Shown one piece after another: positions 54,436 to 63,415 of a stretch of DNA of 64,000 nt (within the stretch, counting starts at the first letter, position 1; the number at the start of each line of letters is the position of its first letter). The stretch lies in contig CANRLX010000001.1 of NCBI GenBank assembly GCA_947631615.1, forward strand, positions 62,001-126,000, given 5' to 3'. The translations under genes and the position numbers were made by a program. The DNA comes from an uncultured Acetatifactor sp. GTDB lineage: Bacteria > Bacillota > Clostridia > Lachnospirales > Lachnospiraceae. The notes under the pieces are model-generated. The model was not told where the DNA came from. It did no database searches and saw nothing but the letters and a program-made list of their open reading frames with translations.

Positions 54436-55683
54436 ATGAGAATTACATTTGTGTCTAATTATATCAATCACCACCAGATCCCCTTCTGCGACGCGATGAA
54501 CCGGCTGGCAGAGCAGGCCGGGGACTGTTTTGTCTTTGTCCAGACGATGCCCATGGAGCAGGAGCGGATCCGCATGGGGTGGCAGCTTGCCCAAATGCCG
54601 GAGTATGTCCACTGCTTTTACGAGGAGGAGGATCTCTGCCGGAAGTGGATCCTGGACAGCGAGGTGGTGCTGTTCGGGGGCTGCGACGACGAATCCTATA
54701 TTGGGGAGAGGCTGCGGAGGAGAAGGCCGATTATCCGCATCAGCGAGAGACTGTACAAGACCGGACAGTGGAAAGCGGTCTCCCCCAGGGGACTGCGGAA
54801 AAAATATATGGATCACACCCGTTACAGAAAAGCGCCGGTATATCTTCTCTGCGCGGGGGGATATGTGCCCTCCGACTTCCACCTGATACGGGCCTACGCG
54901 GGCAGGATGTTCTGCTGGGGATATTTTCCCGAGACGAGACATTACGAACCGGAGAGCCTGCTGGAGGGCAAGGGATATCGGGAGGAGAACGGCGATCGGG
55001 TCCCTTATCTTCTCTGGGCCGGACGTATGATCGACTGGAAGCATCCGGAGCTTGCGCTGGAGACGGCCGCTTACCTGAAGGCACAGGGGCTTTCCTTCCA
55101 CATGGACGTGATCGGCGGCGGCGATATGGAAGATGCGATGCGGGAGCTTTGGCGGCGATACGGTTTAGAAAAACAGGTGTCATTTTTAGGATTCCAAACG
55201 CCCCAGCAGGTGCGCGGGTATATGGAGCGGGCGGACATCCAGCTCTTCACCAGCGACCGGCAGGAGGGCTGGGGAGCCGTGGCAAACGAGGCGATGAACA
55301 GCGGGTGCGCCCTGGTGGCGGACCACATGATCGGCGCGGTGCCCTATCTGATCAGACATGGGGAGAACGGGATGGTGTATCGGGACGGCGACCGGCAGGA
55401 GCTCTTTTGCCGTGCGGCGGAGCTGGTTCGGGATCCGGCGCTGCGAAGGAGGCTGGGGCTGGCCGCCTATCGGACCATCACGGAGCGGTGGAACGCGGAA
55501 GGCGCTGCGGAGAGGATGCGCGCGCTCTGCAGGGAGCTGCTTTTGGTGGATCCCGCCAAATGGTGCTCCGAGGAGCCGCCCGTGGGAGCTCTTTCCCCCT
55601 GTGATCCCACGCCGGTGATACCGGAGCGAAAAATGTTTTCCTATATTATAGGAGGGAAACGCACAAGGAGGGACACCCGATAA
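54436..55683 (+). CDS. GT4-family glycosyltransferase
   Basis: 415 aa, GT-B fold. N-terminus MRITFVSNYINHHQIPFCDA; donor-binding domain with LLWAGRMIDWKHPELALETA (about residues 195-214) and QEGWGAVANEAMNSGCALVA (about 275-294), the E-x7-E-like GT4 region. A C-terminal extension of about 50 residues is basic. The stop overlaps the next start (TAATG). Confidence 0.9.
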   Translation: MRITFVSNYINHHQIPFCDAMNRLAEQAGDCFVFVQTMPMEQERIRMGWQLAQMPEYVHCFYEEEDLCRKWILDSEVVLFGGCDDESYIGERLRRRRPIIRISERLYKTGQWKAVSPRGLRKKYMDHTRYRKAPVYLLCAGGYVPSDFHLIRAYAGRMFCWGYFPETRHYEPESLLEGKGYREENGDRVPYLLWAGRMIDWKHPELALETAAYLKAQGLSFHMDVIGGGDMEDAMRELWRRYGLEKQVSFLGFQTPQQVRGYMERADIQLFTSDRQEGWGAVANEAMNSGCALVADHMIGAVPYLIRHGENGMVYRDGDRQELFCRAAELVRDPALRRRLGLAAYRTITERWNAEGAAERMRALCRELLLVDPAKWCSEEPPVGALSPCDPTPVIPERKMFSYIIGGKRTRRDTR

Positions 55684-56690
55684 TGCAGAAGATGGGCGAG
55701 GCGGGCCGTCCGCTGATCAGCGTGATCGTTCCCGTGTACAATATCATAAAGTATCTGGAAAGATGCGTGCGTTCCGTTATGGCACAGACCTACGAAAATC
55801 TGGAGATCCTGCTGGTGGACGACGGCTCAACCGACGGCACGGGCGAGCTGTGTGACCGCCTGGCGGCGGGTGACGGGCGTATTCGCGTCTTTCACAAGGA
55901 AAACGGGGGCTCCTCCTCCGCCAGAAACCTGGGGATCTCCCAGGCCAGGGGCGAGTATCTGGGATTTGTGGACAGCGACGACTATGTGTCTCCGGATATG
56001 TATGAGAGCCTCTATGAGGGCATCTGCCGATACCAGGTGAAAGCGGCCCAGGTGGGAAGGGATGAGATAGACGCACAGGGAAATCCCCTTCCCAATATCT
56101 GTGAGCCTCCGGCGCAGCCGGTCTGCTGTGGAAGCGAGGAGTTTCTGAGGGAGCTTCTCCTGCACAGGGGAGACTGTTCCTTCTGCACCAAGCTGCTCCA
56201 CAGAGAGCTGTTTGAGGAGGAGAGATTTCCCGAGGGACGGCTCAACGAGGATTTTTATCTGCTGGTGCGTATGCTGCCCAGGATGGGGCGGATCTTGTCC
56301 CTGCCGGGGCAGAAATACCATGTGTTTTACCGGATCGGGAGCAACTCCCGCAAGGCGGATCGGGAGAGCTTTTCCCGCGTCTACTGGGACTGCGTGCAGA
56401 ATGCGGACATGGTTTCCGAGCTGGTGGGGAGGGAGTATCCCGCGCTGAAGGAGACGGCGCTTCGCTTCGGCGTGTTCCAGCGGATCCAGTATCTGCTCCA
56501 TATCCCTATCAGCAGGATGCGGCGGGACAACGGCGACTACCGCAGTGTGGTGGGATGGCTTCGGAGGATGTGGCCCCGGGCTATGGGAAATCCCATTCTC
56601 ACCCTTCGGGATAAGACCTACCACACGATTTTGGCCCTGGCGCCCGCGTCTGCCAGAAAAATCCATTATTTTCTACGGAAAATGCTATAA
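55683..56690 (+). CDS. GT2 glycosyltransferase
   Basis: 335 aa. GT-A domain LISVIVPVYNIIKYLERCVR, DDGSTDGTGE, NGGSSSARNLGIS and metal motif FVDSDDYVSPDMYESL (about residues 98-113). The first base of the ATG is the last base of the previous stop, so translation is coupled. C-terminal third without known domain. Confidence 0.92.
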   Translation: MQKMGEAGRPLISVIVPVYNIIKYLERCVRSVMAQTYENLEILLVDDGSTDGTGELCDRLAAGDGRIRVFHKENGGSSSARNLGISQARGEYLGFVDSDDYVSPDMYESLYEGICRYQVKAAQVGRDEIDAQGNPLPNICEPPAQPVCCGSEEFLRELLLHRGDCSFCTKLLHRELFEEERFPEGRLNEDFYLLVRMLPRMGRILSLPGQKYHVFYRIGSNSRKADRESFSRVYWDCVQNADMVSELVGREYPALKETALRFGVFQRIQYLLHIPISRMRRDNGDYRSVVGWLRRMWPRAMGNPILTLRDKTYHTILALAPASARKIHYFLRKML

Positions 56691-56694
56691 AATT

Positions 56695-56729
56695 TTGACA
56701 TTCTGCAAAGGAAGTAGTACATTTATAAT
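56695..56729 (+). promoter_or_regulatory. Possible internal promoter before the CapD-like gene
   Basis: TTGACA (56695-56700) with TACATT 17 bp away, or TATAAT at 56724-56729 with a poor -35. The two good boxes are 23 bp apart, too far to act together. Confidence 0.3.
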
Positions 56730-56773
56730 GATTGCGGAAATGCTTGAAAAGCTTGAAAACGGGATAATGCTAT

Positions 56774-58648
56774 ATGAAAAAGTTAAATGATGTGAGAGTG
56801 GGCATTTTAAAGGTGCCTGTGACCAGGATCGCACTGCTGGTCGTGTCGGATCTCTTTGCCATACTGCTGGCGGAGGCGCTGAGCCTGTATGTGCGATATG
56901 ACTTTAAATTTATGGATGTGAATCGGGCGTTCTGGGAGGCGACTCTGATCATCTATCCCCTGAACGTGGTACTCACGCTGGTGCTGTTCTACATTTTTAA
57001 GCTGTACAACAGTGTGTGGCGCTATGCGTCCGACACGGAGCTGGTGAACAATGGAATCGCGGTGTTTCTGTGCGCCGTCATGCAGCCGGTGCTGTGCTGG
57101 ATCATGGGTGTGCGCCTGCCCTCCAGCTTTCCCTTTTACTATTGTTTCTTTTTGCTGATGTTTACCTGCGGGGTGCGGTTCAGCTACCGCATCCTGCGTG
57201 TGCTGCAGAAGCGGCGCCTGATGCACGGCAGGGGCAGCACGCGGATCAACTGTATGATCGTCGGCGCGGGTGCGGCGGGAAACGCCATCTTAAAGGAGAT
57301 CGAGAGCAGCAGCTATCTGAGTATGCAGGTGGCCTGTGTGATCGACGACAATCCCGGGTGCCACGGAAAGTATCTGCGGGGCGTCCCCATCGTGGGAGGC
57401 AGAGAAAGCATTGCCGAAAATGTGGAGAAATATTCCATTGACGAGATCATTATCGCAATCCCCTCCGCCAACCGGCAGAAGATCAAGCCCATCCTGGAGA
57501 TCTGTAAGGAGACCGGATGCCGTATGCGCATCCTGCCGGGCATGTATCAGATCCTCAACGGGGATGTGAACGTCTCCCAGCTTCGGGAGGTACAGATCGA
57601 GGACCTTTTGGGGAGGGACCCCATAGAGGTCAATGTGGATGAGATCATAGGCTATGTGAAGGACAAGGTGGTGCTGGTCACGGGAGGCGGCGGTTCCATC
57701 GGAAGCGAGCTCTGCCGCCAGATCGCCAGGCACGGCCCGAAACGGCTTGTGATCATGGATATCTATGAAAATAACGCCTATGAGATCCAGCAGGAGCTTC
57801 TGCGGGATCATCCGGATCTGGATATGGCGGTGCTGATCGGCTCCGTGCGCAACACCTCCAGAGTGCAGGAGATCTTTAAAACCTATCGGCCCCAGATCGT
57901 GTATCACGCGGCGGCCCACAAGCATGTCCCGCTCATGGAGGCCAGCCCCAATGAGGCGGTGAAAAACAATGTGTTCGGCACGCTCAAGGTGGCGACCGCG
58001 GCGGATCAGTACGGCGCCAAGCGCTTTGTCCTGATCTCCACGGACAAGGCGGTGAATCCCACCAATGTCATGGGAGCGACCAAGAGGATCTGCGAGATGA
58101 TCATTCAGAATCTGAACCGAAAGTCGAAGACCGAGTATGTGGCGGTGCGCTTCGGAAATGTGCTCGGCAGCAACGGCAGCGTGATCCCGCTGTTTAAAAA
58201 GCAGATCGCCCAGGGAGGGCCGGTGACGGTGACCAGCCCCGACATTATCCGCTATTTTATGACGATTCCGGAGGCGGTGTCCCTGGTGCTCCAGGCGGGT
58301 GCCTACGCCAGAGGCGGAGAGATCTTCGTGCTGGATATGGGAGAACCCATGAAGATCGTGGATCTGGCGAAGAATCTGATCAAGCTGTCCGGATATCGCG
58401 TGGATGAGGACATCCGGATCGAGTTTATCGGCCTGCGGCCGGGGGAGAAAATGTACGAGGAGCTTTTGATGAATGAGGAGGGGCTCAAGGAGACCGCAAA
58501 CAAAATGATCTATATCGGTAAACCGATTGAATATGACGAGGAATTGTTTGAAAGGCAGCTGGACAGGCTCAAGGAGGTCTCCAAGGACGAGGAGGGGGAT
58601 GTGCGCCAGGTCATCAAGGAGATCGTCCCCACCTATCACTACGAGTAA
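56774..58648 (+). CDS. Membrane nucleotide-sugar 4,6-dehydratase (CapD/WbpM/PglF type)
   Basis: Makes a 4-keto-6-deoxy nucleotide sugar (typically from UDP-GlcNAc), 624 aa. Four N-terminal membrane helices (residues about 15-140), a first Rossmann domain (IVGAGAAGNAILKEI), then the catalytic SDR domain with LVTGGGGSIGSELCRQ (about 299-314) and the family-typical Met in place of Tyr in the active site (NVMGATKR). Product likely feeds an amino-deoxy sugar for the repeat unit. Follows the GT2 gene by 83 nt. Confidence 0.93.
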   Translation: MKKLNDVRVGILKVPVTRIALLVVSDLFAILLAEALSLYVRYDFKFMDVNRAFWEATLIIYPLNVVLTLVLFYIFKLYNSVWRYASDTELVNNGIAVFLCAVMQPVLCWIMGVRLPSSFPFYYCFFLLMFTCGVRFSYRILRVLQKRRLMHGRGSTRINCMIVGAGAAGNAILKEIESSSYLSMQVACVIDDNPGCHGKYLRGVPIVGGRESIAENVEKYSIDEIIIAIPSANRQKIKPILEICKETGCRMRILPGMYQILNGDVNVSQLREVQIEDLLGRDPIEVNVDEIIGYVKDKVVLVTGGGGSIGSELCRQIARHGPKRLVIMDIYENNAYEIQQELLRDHPDLDMAVLIGSVRNTSRVQEIFKTYRPQIVYHAAAHKHVPLMEASPNEAVKNNVFGTLKVATAADQYGAKRFVLISTDKAVNPTNVMGATKRICEMIIQNLNRKSKTEYVAVRFGNVLGSNGSVIPLFKKQIAQGGPVTVTSPDIIRYFMTIPEAVSLVLQAGAYARGGEIFVLDMGEPMKIVDLAKNLIKLSGYRVDEDIRIEFIGLRPGEKMYEELLMNEEGLKETANKMIYIGKPIEYDEELFERQLDRLKEVSKDEEGDVRQVIKEIVPTYHYE

Positions 58649-58719
58649 GGGATCGAATAAGAGATCGAATAAGAGACGACCGTCCCCGACGCGGCAAGGG
58701 GACTGAGAGGAGAAGCGAT

Positions 58720-59361
58720 ATGTATTCCTGTCTGAAGAGAGCGATGGACTTTATACTGGCCCTTTTGGGACTGATTGTGCTGTCCCCTGTGTTTTTGATT
58801 TTGAGCGCGGCGATCAAAATAGACTCCCCGGGGCCGGTCTTATTCTGCCAGAAGCGGGTGGGAATCCACAAGACCTGCTTTCAAATCTACAAGTTTAGGA
58901 CTATGCGCACGGACACACCCAAAGATATGCCCACACATCTTTTGAAGGATCCGGACCGGTATATCACGAGGGTGGGGAAATTTTTGCGAAGGACGAGCCT
59001 GGACGAACTGCCGCAGATCGTCAATATCCTGAAAGGGGATATGGCGGTGGTGGGGCCAAGACCCGCGCTCTGGAATCAGGACGACCTGATCGCGGAGCGG
59101 GACAGATACGGCGCAAACGATGTGAGGCCGGGGCTGACCGGCTGGGCCCAGATCAACGGCCGGGATGAGCTGGAGATCTCCGTGAAGGCAAAATTTGACG
59201 GAGAGTATGTGAGACGGATGGGGTTCGGCATGGACTGCAGATGCTTTTTTGGCACTTTTTTGAGCGTGCTCAGAGGGGACGGTGTGGTGGAAGGCGGAAC
59301 CGGTGCAATGGCGGCGGAGCCTGTTGAGAAGCGTCCCGCCGGAGGAGATACCGGCGAGTAG
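58720..59361 (+). CDS. Sugar transferase, EpsL/PglC-like short initiating enzyme
   Basis: 213 aa, only the catalytic phosphoglycosyl transferase domain: one re-entrant helix (KRAMDFILALLGLIVLSPVF), then KFRTMRTDTPKDM and GPRPALWNQDDL. The C-terminal 30 residues are low-complexity (Gly/Ala/Pro/Glu). It is the second initiating enzyme of the region; adjacency to the CapD-like gene resembles the PglF/PglC bacillosamine-type pairing. Confidence 0.9.
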   Translation: MYSCLKRAMDFILALLGLIVLSPVFLILSAAIKIDSPGPVLFCQKRVGIHKTCFQIYKFRTMRTDTPKDMPTHLLKDPDRYITRVGKFLRRTSLDELPQIVNILKGDMAVVGPRPALWNQDDLIAERDRYGANDVRPGLTGWAQINGRDELEISVKAKFDGEYVRRMGFGMDCRCFFGTFLSVLRGDGVVEGGTGAMAAEPVEKRPAGGDTGE

Positions 59362-59383
59362 ACGAAAAAAAGCGGAGAGATTT

Positions 59384-60310
59384 ATGAAACAAATTTTGAT
59401 AACCGGCGTCCATAGTTATGTGGGACAGAGCGTGAGCCGTTACCTGAACGCTTACAACGAGGAACAGGGGGAGGAGAGATACCGCGTGGAGATGCGATCC
59501 CTGCGGGACAGCGGGTGGGAGGCGGAAAGCTTCGGCGGCTATGACTCCGTATTTCATATGGTGGGAATGGCCCACGCGGATATCGGTCATGTCTCGGAGG
59601 AGACGAAGAGACGTTATTATGAGATCAATCGGGATCTGGCGGTGCGCGCGGCCCAAAAGGCAAAGCGCGACGGCGTCAGACAGTTTGTGTATATGAGCAG
59701 CGTGATCGTCTATGGGGAGAGCGCGCCCGTGGGCAGAGAAAAGCGGATCACGGAGGATACGCCGCCCGCCCCGGCGAACTTTTACGGGGACAGCAAGCTG
59801 CAGGCGGAGAGGGCGCTTGGCCGGCTTGCGGACGAGTCCTTTGCGGTGGCGATCGTGAGGGCGCCCATGATCTACGGCAGGGACAGCAGGGGAAATTTCC
59901 CGCTGCTTGCGGGACTTGCGGACAGGCTGCCTGTGTTTCCGGCTATTGCAAATCAGCGCAGTATGTTGTATATTGAAAATCTGGCAGAGTTTTTGCGGCT
60001 TCTGGCGGAGAGCGGGCGGGGAGGGGTGTTCTTTCCCCAGAATGAGGAATATGTGGCCACGGCCCGTATGGTGCGGGCCATCGCGTCCGCGAAAGGAAAG
60101 AGGATCCGCCTCGTTAGGGCGTTAGATCCCCTGGTGCGGCTTGCGGGACATCTGCCCGGAAGGGCGGGGGGGATGGTCAACAAGGCATTCGGCTCCCTGA
60201 CGGTGGATCAGGCGTTGAGCGTCCGCGACTTTGACGGCTACAGGAGATATTCTCTGGAGGAGAGCATAGGTAGGATTTATGAAAATCAGCATTATCACGG
60301 TGACATATAA
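59384..60310 (+). CDS. NAD-dependent sugar epimerase/dehydratase
   Basis: 308-aa extended SDR. N-terminal NAD loop ITGVHSYVGQSVSRYL (a GxxSYVG form), FHMVGMAHAD, active-site FYGDSKLQAE (Tyr-x3-Lys, about residues 138-147). It probably reduces or epimerises the 4-keto sugar made by the CapD-like enzyme; WbpV/FnlB-like or UDP-QuiNAc-type reductase are possibilities. The ATG at 59384 follows GGAGAG. The 3' end overlaps the next gene by 32 nt. Confidence 0.85.
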   Translation: MKQILITGVHSYVGQSVSRYLNAYNEEQGEERYRVEMRSLRDSGWEAESFGGYDSVFHMVGMAHADIGHVSEETKRRYYEINRDLAVRAAQKAKRDGVRQFVYMSSVIVYGESAPVGREKRITEDTPPAPANFYGDSKLQAERALGRLADESFAVAIVRAPMIYGRDSRGNFPLLAGLADRLPVFPAIANQRSMLYIENLAEFLRLLAESGRGGVFFPQNEEYVATARMVRAIASAKGKRIRLVRALDPLVRLAGHLPGRAGGMVNKAFGSLTVDQALSVRDFDGYRRYSLEESIGRIYENQHYHGDI

Positions 60311-61028
60311 CAGCGAAGCCTCCGTCGGCCGGACCATGGAGTCGGTGCTGGGGCAGCGGGGCCTGGGCGGGCCGGTTGAGCTGGAATATCTGATCATAGA
60401 CGGAAAGAGCAGCGACCGCACGGTGGAGACGGCGGAGAGCTATCGGGAGGCGTTTGCGGAAAAAGGCGCGCACCTTAAGATCGTCAGCGAGCCGGATCAG
60501 GGCATATACGACGCTATGAACAAGGGCATCCGTCTGGCGGAGGGGGAGGTCATCGGCATCCTGAACAGCGACGACTGGTATGAACCGGATACGCTGCAGA
60601 CCGTGGCGGAGACCTTCGAGAGAGAGGACTGTGAGCTTTTGTACGCCAATATCCGCGTGCACCGGACGAACGGAAGCACATTTGTAAAGAAGGCGAGACT
60701 GCGGCGGTTCGAGACCTCCAGGGACTGGAACCATCCCACCACCTTTGTGAAAGCCGAACTGTATCGGCAATATCCCTTCCGCAACCTGGGCATCCACGAC
60801 GACTACGGTTTCTTCCTGCAGATGAAGAAGCAGGGGCGAAGGATCGTGACGGTGGACAAGGTGCTGGCGAATTTCCGCATGGGAGGGGCCAGCAACCAAA
60901 AGAGCCTGAAACAGGCGGTGAGACGGATCAGGGACCGCTACCGGTACTGTTACCGGATCAACGGATACGGCAGAGGGTATCTGTTTGAGTGCGTGGCGAT
61001 CGAGATCGCCAAGCTGATCCTGGGGTAA
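60279..61028 (+). CDS. GT2 glycosyltransferase
   Basis: 249 aa. GT-A domain MKISIITVTYNSEASVGRTM, DGKSSDRTVE and metal motif GILNSDDWYEPDTLQ (about residues 87-101). The WcaA/WbyL-like pattern KIVSEPDQGIYDAMNKGIRL is present. It begins inside the epimerase gene, an unusually long 32-nt overlap, so it is coupled to it. Last biosynthetic gene of the cluster in this window. Confidence 0.92.
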   Translation: MKISIITVTYNSEASVGRTMESVLGQRGLGGPVELEYLIIDGKSSDRTVETAESYREAFAEKGAHLKIVSEPDQGIYDAMNKGIRLAEGEVIGILNSDDWYEPDTLQTVAETFEREDCELLYANIRVHRTNGSTFVKKARLRRFETSRDWNHPTTFVKAELYRQYPFRNLGIHDDYGFFLQMKKQGRRIVTVDKVLANFRMGGASNQKSLKQAVRRIRDRYRYCYRINGYGRGYLFECVAIEIAKLILG

Positions 61029-61061
61029 GCAGATTTTACCACGGAGAACACATGGATTTTA

Positions 61062-61070
61062 TGTTATGAT
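61062..61070 (+). promoter_or_regulatory. Extended -10 element before the glucosaminidase gene
   Basis: TGTTATGAT, 62 nt before the ATG at 61133; no good -35. Confidence 0.4.
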
Positions 61071-61132
61071 AGGCGTGCAGAGATAAAAAACGATGTGTCT
61101 GGGACACCATAATAGAAAGAAGTGAGATGCTT

Positions 61133-63391
61133 ATGAAACGTTTCGTTCCAAAAACAAAAAAAGCGATCTGTCTGGCCGTCAGCGCCCTTTTACTGACCGC
61201 ACTTCCCGCCGGGACAACAGGGTTTTCCCTGAGGGTCTTTGCAATGGAACCGCAGGAGACGAACATTTTTACGACAGGGGTGGAGATCCCTGTCCCAGAT
61301 ACAACGGAAAGCCAGGAGGAACCGGCCACAGGAGAGAACGAGGAGCTTTTGGAGGAAACCCATGATCCGGAGTGGAAGGCCGAATGGGAGGCCCATTGCC
61401 AGGAAGCCAGGGAAGCGCTGGCCGACCTGGTAAACGAACAGCCGATTATGGCGCTGGTCTATTTAAGCGACGAATATCCGGTGCGGGCGGAGGCGTCCTA
61501 TGACAGCGAGACGGTCCTGACCGTTCCCAGCGGACAGATGGTGACGATAGAGGATGTGGTCATCAGCGAGGAATATGTGGCGTGGGAGTATGTCGGCTTC
61601 TACAGCGGGGGGGAGGAATACCACGGATATGTGCCGCGTTCCAACCTTGCCTGTTCGGACGAACGGTTTTTGGAATGGGAGAGCAGCTACGGGATGAATC
61701 CGATGGACGCGGTTCCCATGACGATAGACGCCGGCCCGACGGTCTATGGGGATATCAATCAGTTTCCGGCCAGCTATCAGGGCCCCTTGACGGCGCTGAA
61801 GGAACAGTACCCCAACTGGACCTTCGTGATGTGGAACACGGGATTGGACTGGAACACCGTGATCGACAATGAGATCGGCGGGGGGAAGAGCCTGATCTAT
61901 AAAAATCAGCCGGATTACACCAAGGAGGGATTGTATGACAACGGAAGCTGGTATTATGCTTCCCGGCCTATCCTGGAATACTATATGGACCCGCGGAACA
62001 GCCTCACGCTGGATTCCATCTTTCAGTTTGAGCTGTTGACCTACAACGCCAGCTACCATACGGAGGCGGCGGTGGAGAGCTTTTTGAGTAACACCTTTAT
62101 GCGGAGCCCTAATTTTGCCCCGGGGACCAGCATGACCTATGCCCACATCTTTTATGCCATCGGCGCGGAGGATATCCGGCAGGTGAGCCCTTTTCACTTG
62201 GCGGCGCGCGTTTATCAGGAGCAGGGACAGGGGACTTCGCCGCTGATCTCGGGAAATTATCCGGGATATGAAGGATTCTACAATTATTTCAATGTGGGGG
62301 CCAGCGGGACCTCCGATACGGAGGTGATCCAAAACGGCCTGAGCTATGCCAGGGATCACGGGTGGAACAATGCGTATCAGTCCATTCTCGGGGGTGCGGA
62401 TGTGATTACCGCCAACTATATCCGGAAGGGACAAGGCACTCTGTACCTCCAGAAATTCAATGTGAATCCTCAGAGTGCCCATGCTCTGTATACACACCAG
62501 TATATGCAGAATATTATGGCGCCTACCACCGAGGGCGCAAGCATTATGAAGCTGTATCGAAGCGCAGACGCGCTGAACAACACGTTTGTGTTTCAGATAC
62601 CGGTATTTAACAATATGCCGGAAGCGGCATCGCCAAAGCCGACGGCTTCCACCAATGTGGTGCTGAGCATCCCCGGGGGATATGACACGACCGTATATCT
62701 GGACGGGGTGGCGTACGGAGCCGCTTGCCGAAACGGAAGGTATATCGTCACGGCGCCCAACGCCAACATGACCAATGCCGTGGTATACCGGTATAATGAG
62801 AGCGGCGTGCCGGTGGGAATGTATCTGTGGACCCTGGAATATGTAAACGGCGCGTACCGGGTGACGGAGCAGCCGCAGCTTACGGATCTTCTGACTTACC
62901 ACGGTTTTTCCATCCGGATCACGGGGAAATCCGGCATACGCTATAAGACCGGAATCTCCACGGAGCTGCGGGAGCGGCTCACCTCCTCCGACGTAAACGG
63001 CTATACGCTGAAGGAATACGGAACGCTGGTCATGAACGACGCCAATCGGGCCGCTTACCCGATGGTCCTGGGCGGAGAGAAGGTGTCCAGCGGAATGTCC
63101 TACGGCCTTAATGCGGGAGGCGCCCTGGAGGATAAGATCTATGAGACGGTGGATGGCAGATACCGTTTTACCTCCGTTTTGGTGGGACTGCCGCCCAGCC
63201 AGTATAAGGTGAATTACGCGTTTCGCGGGTATGCCATTCTGGAGAAAAACGGGGTGAGGACCGTAGTGTACGGGCCGATCGTGGCGAGGAGCATCTATAC
63301 GCTCGCCCAGCAGGTGCTCAACATGGGACTCTATGCGGGCGGTTCCGAGGCGGACGCATTTCTCAGGACTTTGATCCAGGATGCACAGTAA
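61133..63391 (+). CDS. Secreted SH3-domain/N-acetylglucosaminidase-like wall hydrolase
   Basis: 752 aa. Signal peptide (about residues 1-38, ending SLRVFA), an acidic linker, an SH3-like domain (YPVRAEASYDSETVLTVPSG to GYVPRSNLACS, about 115-180), a glucosaminidase-like domain (about 205-480; LKEQYPNWTFVMWNTGLDWN, FQFELLTYNASYHTEAAVES, FNVGASGTSDTEVI) and a C-terminal region of unknown type (about 505-750). It cleaves peptidoglycan glycan strands. The ATG at 61133 is preferred to 61127, which would abut its ribosome binding site. It may remodel the wall for polysaccharide attachment. Confidence 0.82.
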   Translation: MKRFVPKTKKAICLAVSALLLTALPAGTTGFSLRVFAMEPQETNIFTTGVEIPVPDTTESQEEPATGENEELLEETHDPEWKAEWEAHCQEAREALADLVNEQPIMALVYLSDEYPVRAEASYDSETVLTVPSGQMVTIEDVVISEEYVAWEYVGFYSGGEEYHGYVPRSNLACSDERFLEWESSYGMNPMDAVPMTIDAGPTVYGDINQFPASYQGPLTALKEQYPNWTFVMWNTGLDWNTVIDNEIGGGKSLIYKNQPDYTKEGLYDNGSWYYASRPILEYYMDPRNSLTLDSIFQFELLTYNASYHTEAAVESFLSNTFMRSPNFAPGTSMTYAHIFYAIGAEDIRQVSPFHLAARVYQEQGQGTSPLISGNYPGYEGFYNYFNVGASGTSDTEVIQNGLSYARDHGWNNAYQSILGGADVITANYIRKGQGTLYLQKFNVNPQSAHALYTHQYMQNIMAPTTEGASIMKLYRSADALNNTFVFQIPVFNNMPEAASPKPTASTNVVLSIPGGYDTTVYLDGVAYGAACRNGRYIVTAPNANMTNAVVYRYNESGVPVGMYLWTLEYVNGAYRVTEQPQLTDLLTYHGFSIRITGKSGIRYKTGISTELRERLTSSDVNGYTLKEYGTLVMNDANRAAYPMVLGGEKVSSGMSYGLNAGGALEDKIYETVDGRYRFTSVLVGLPPSQYKVNYAFRGYAILEKNGVRTVVYGPIVARSIYTLAQQVLNMGLYAGGSEADAFLRTLIQDAQ

Positions 63392-63415
63392 ATCATAGAA
63401 AAGGTGAGGTAATAT

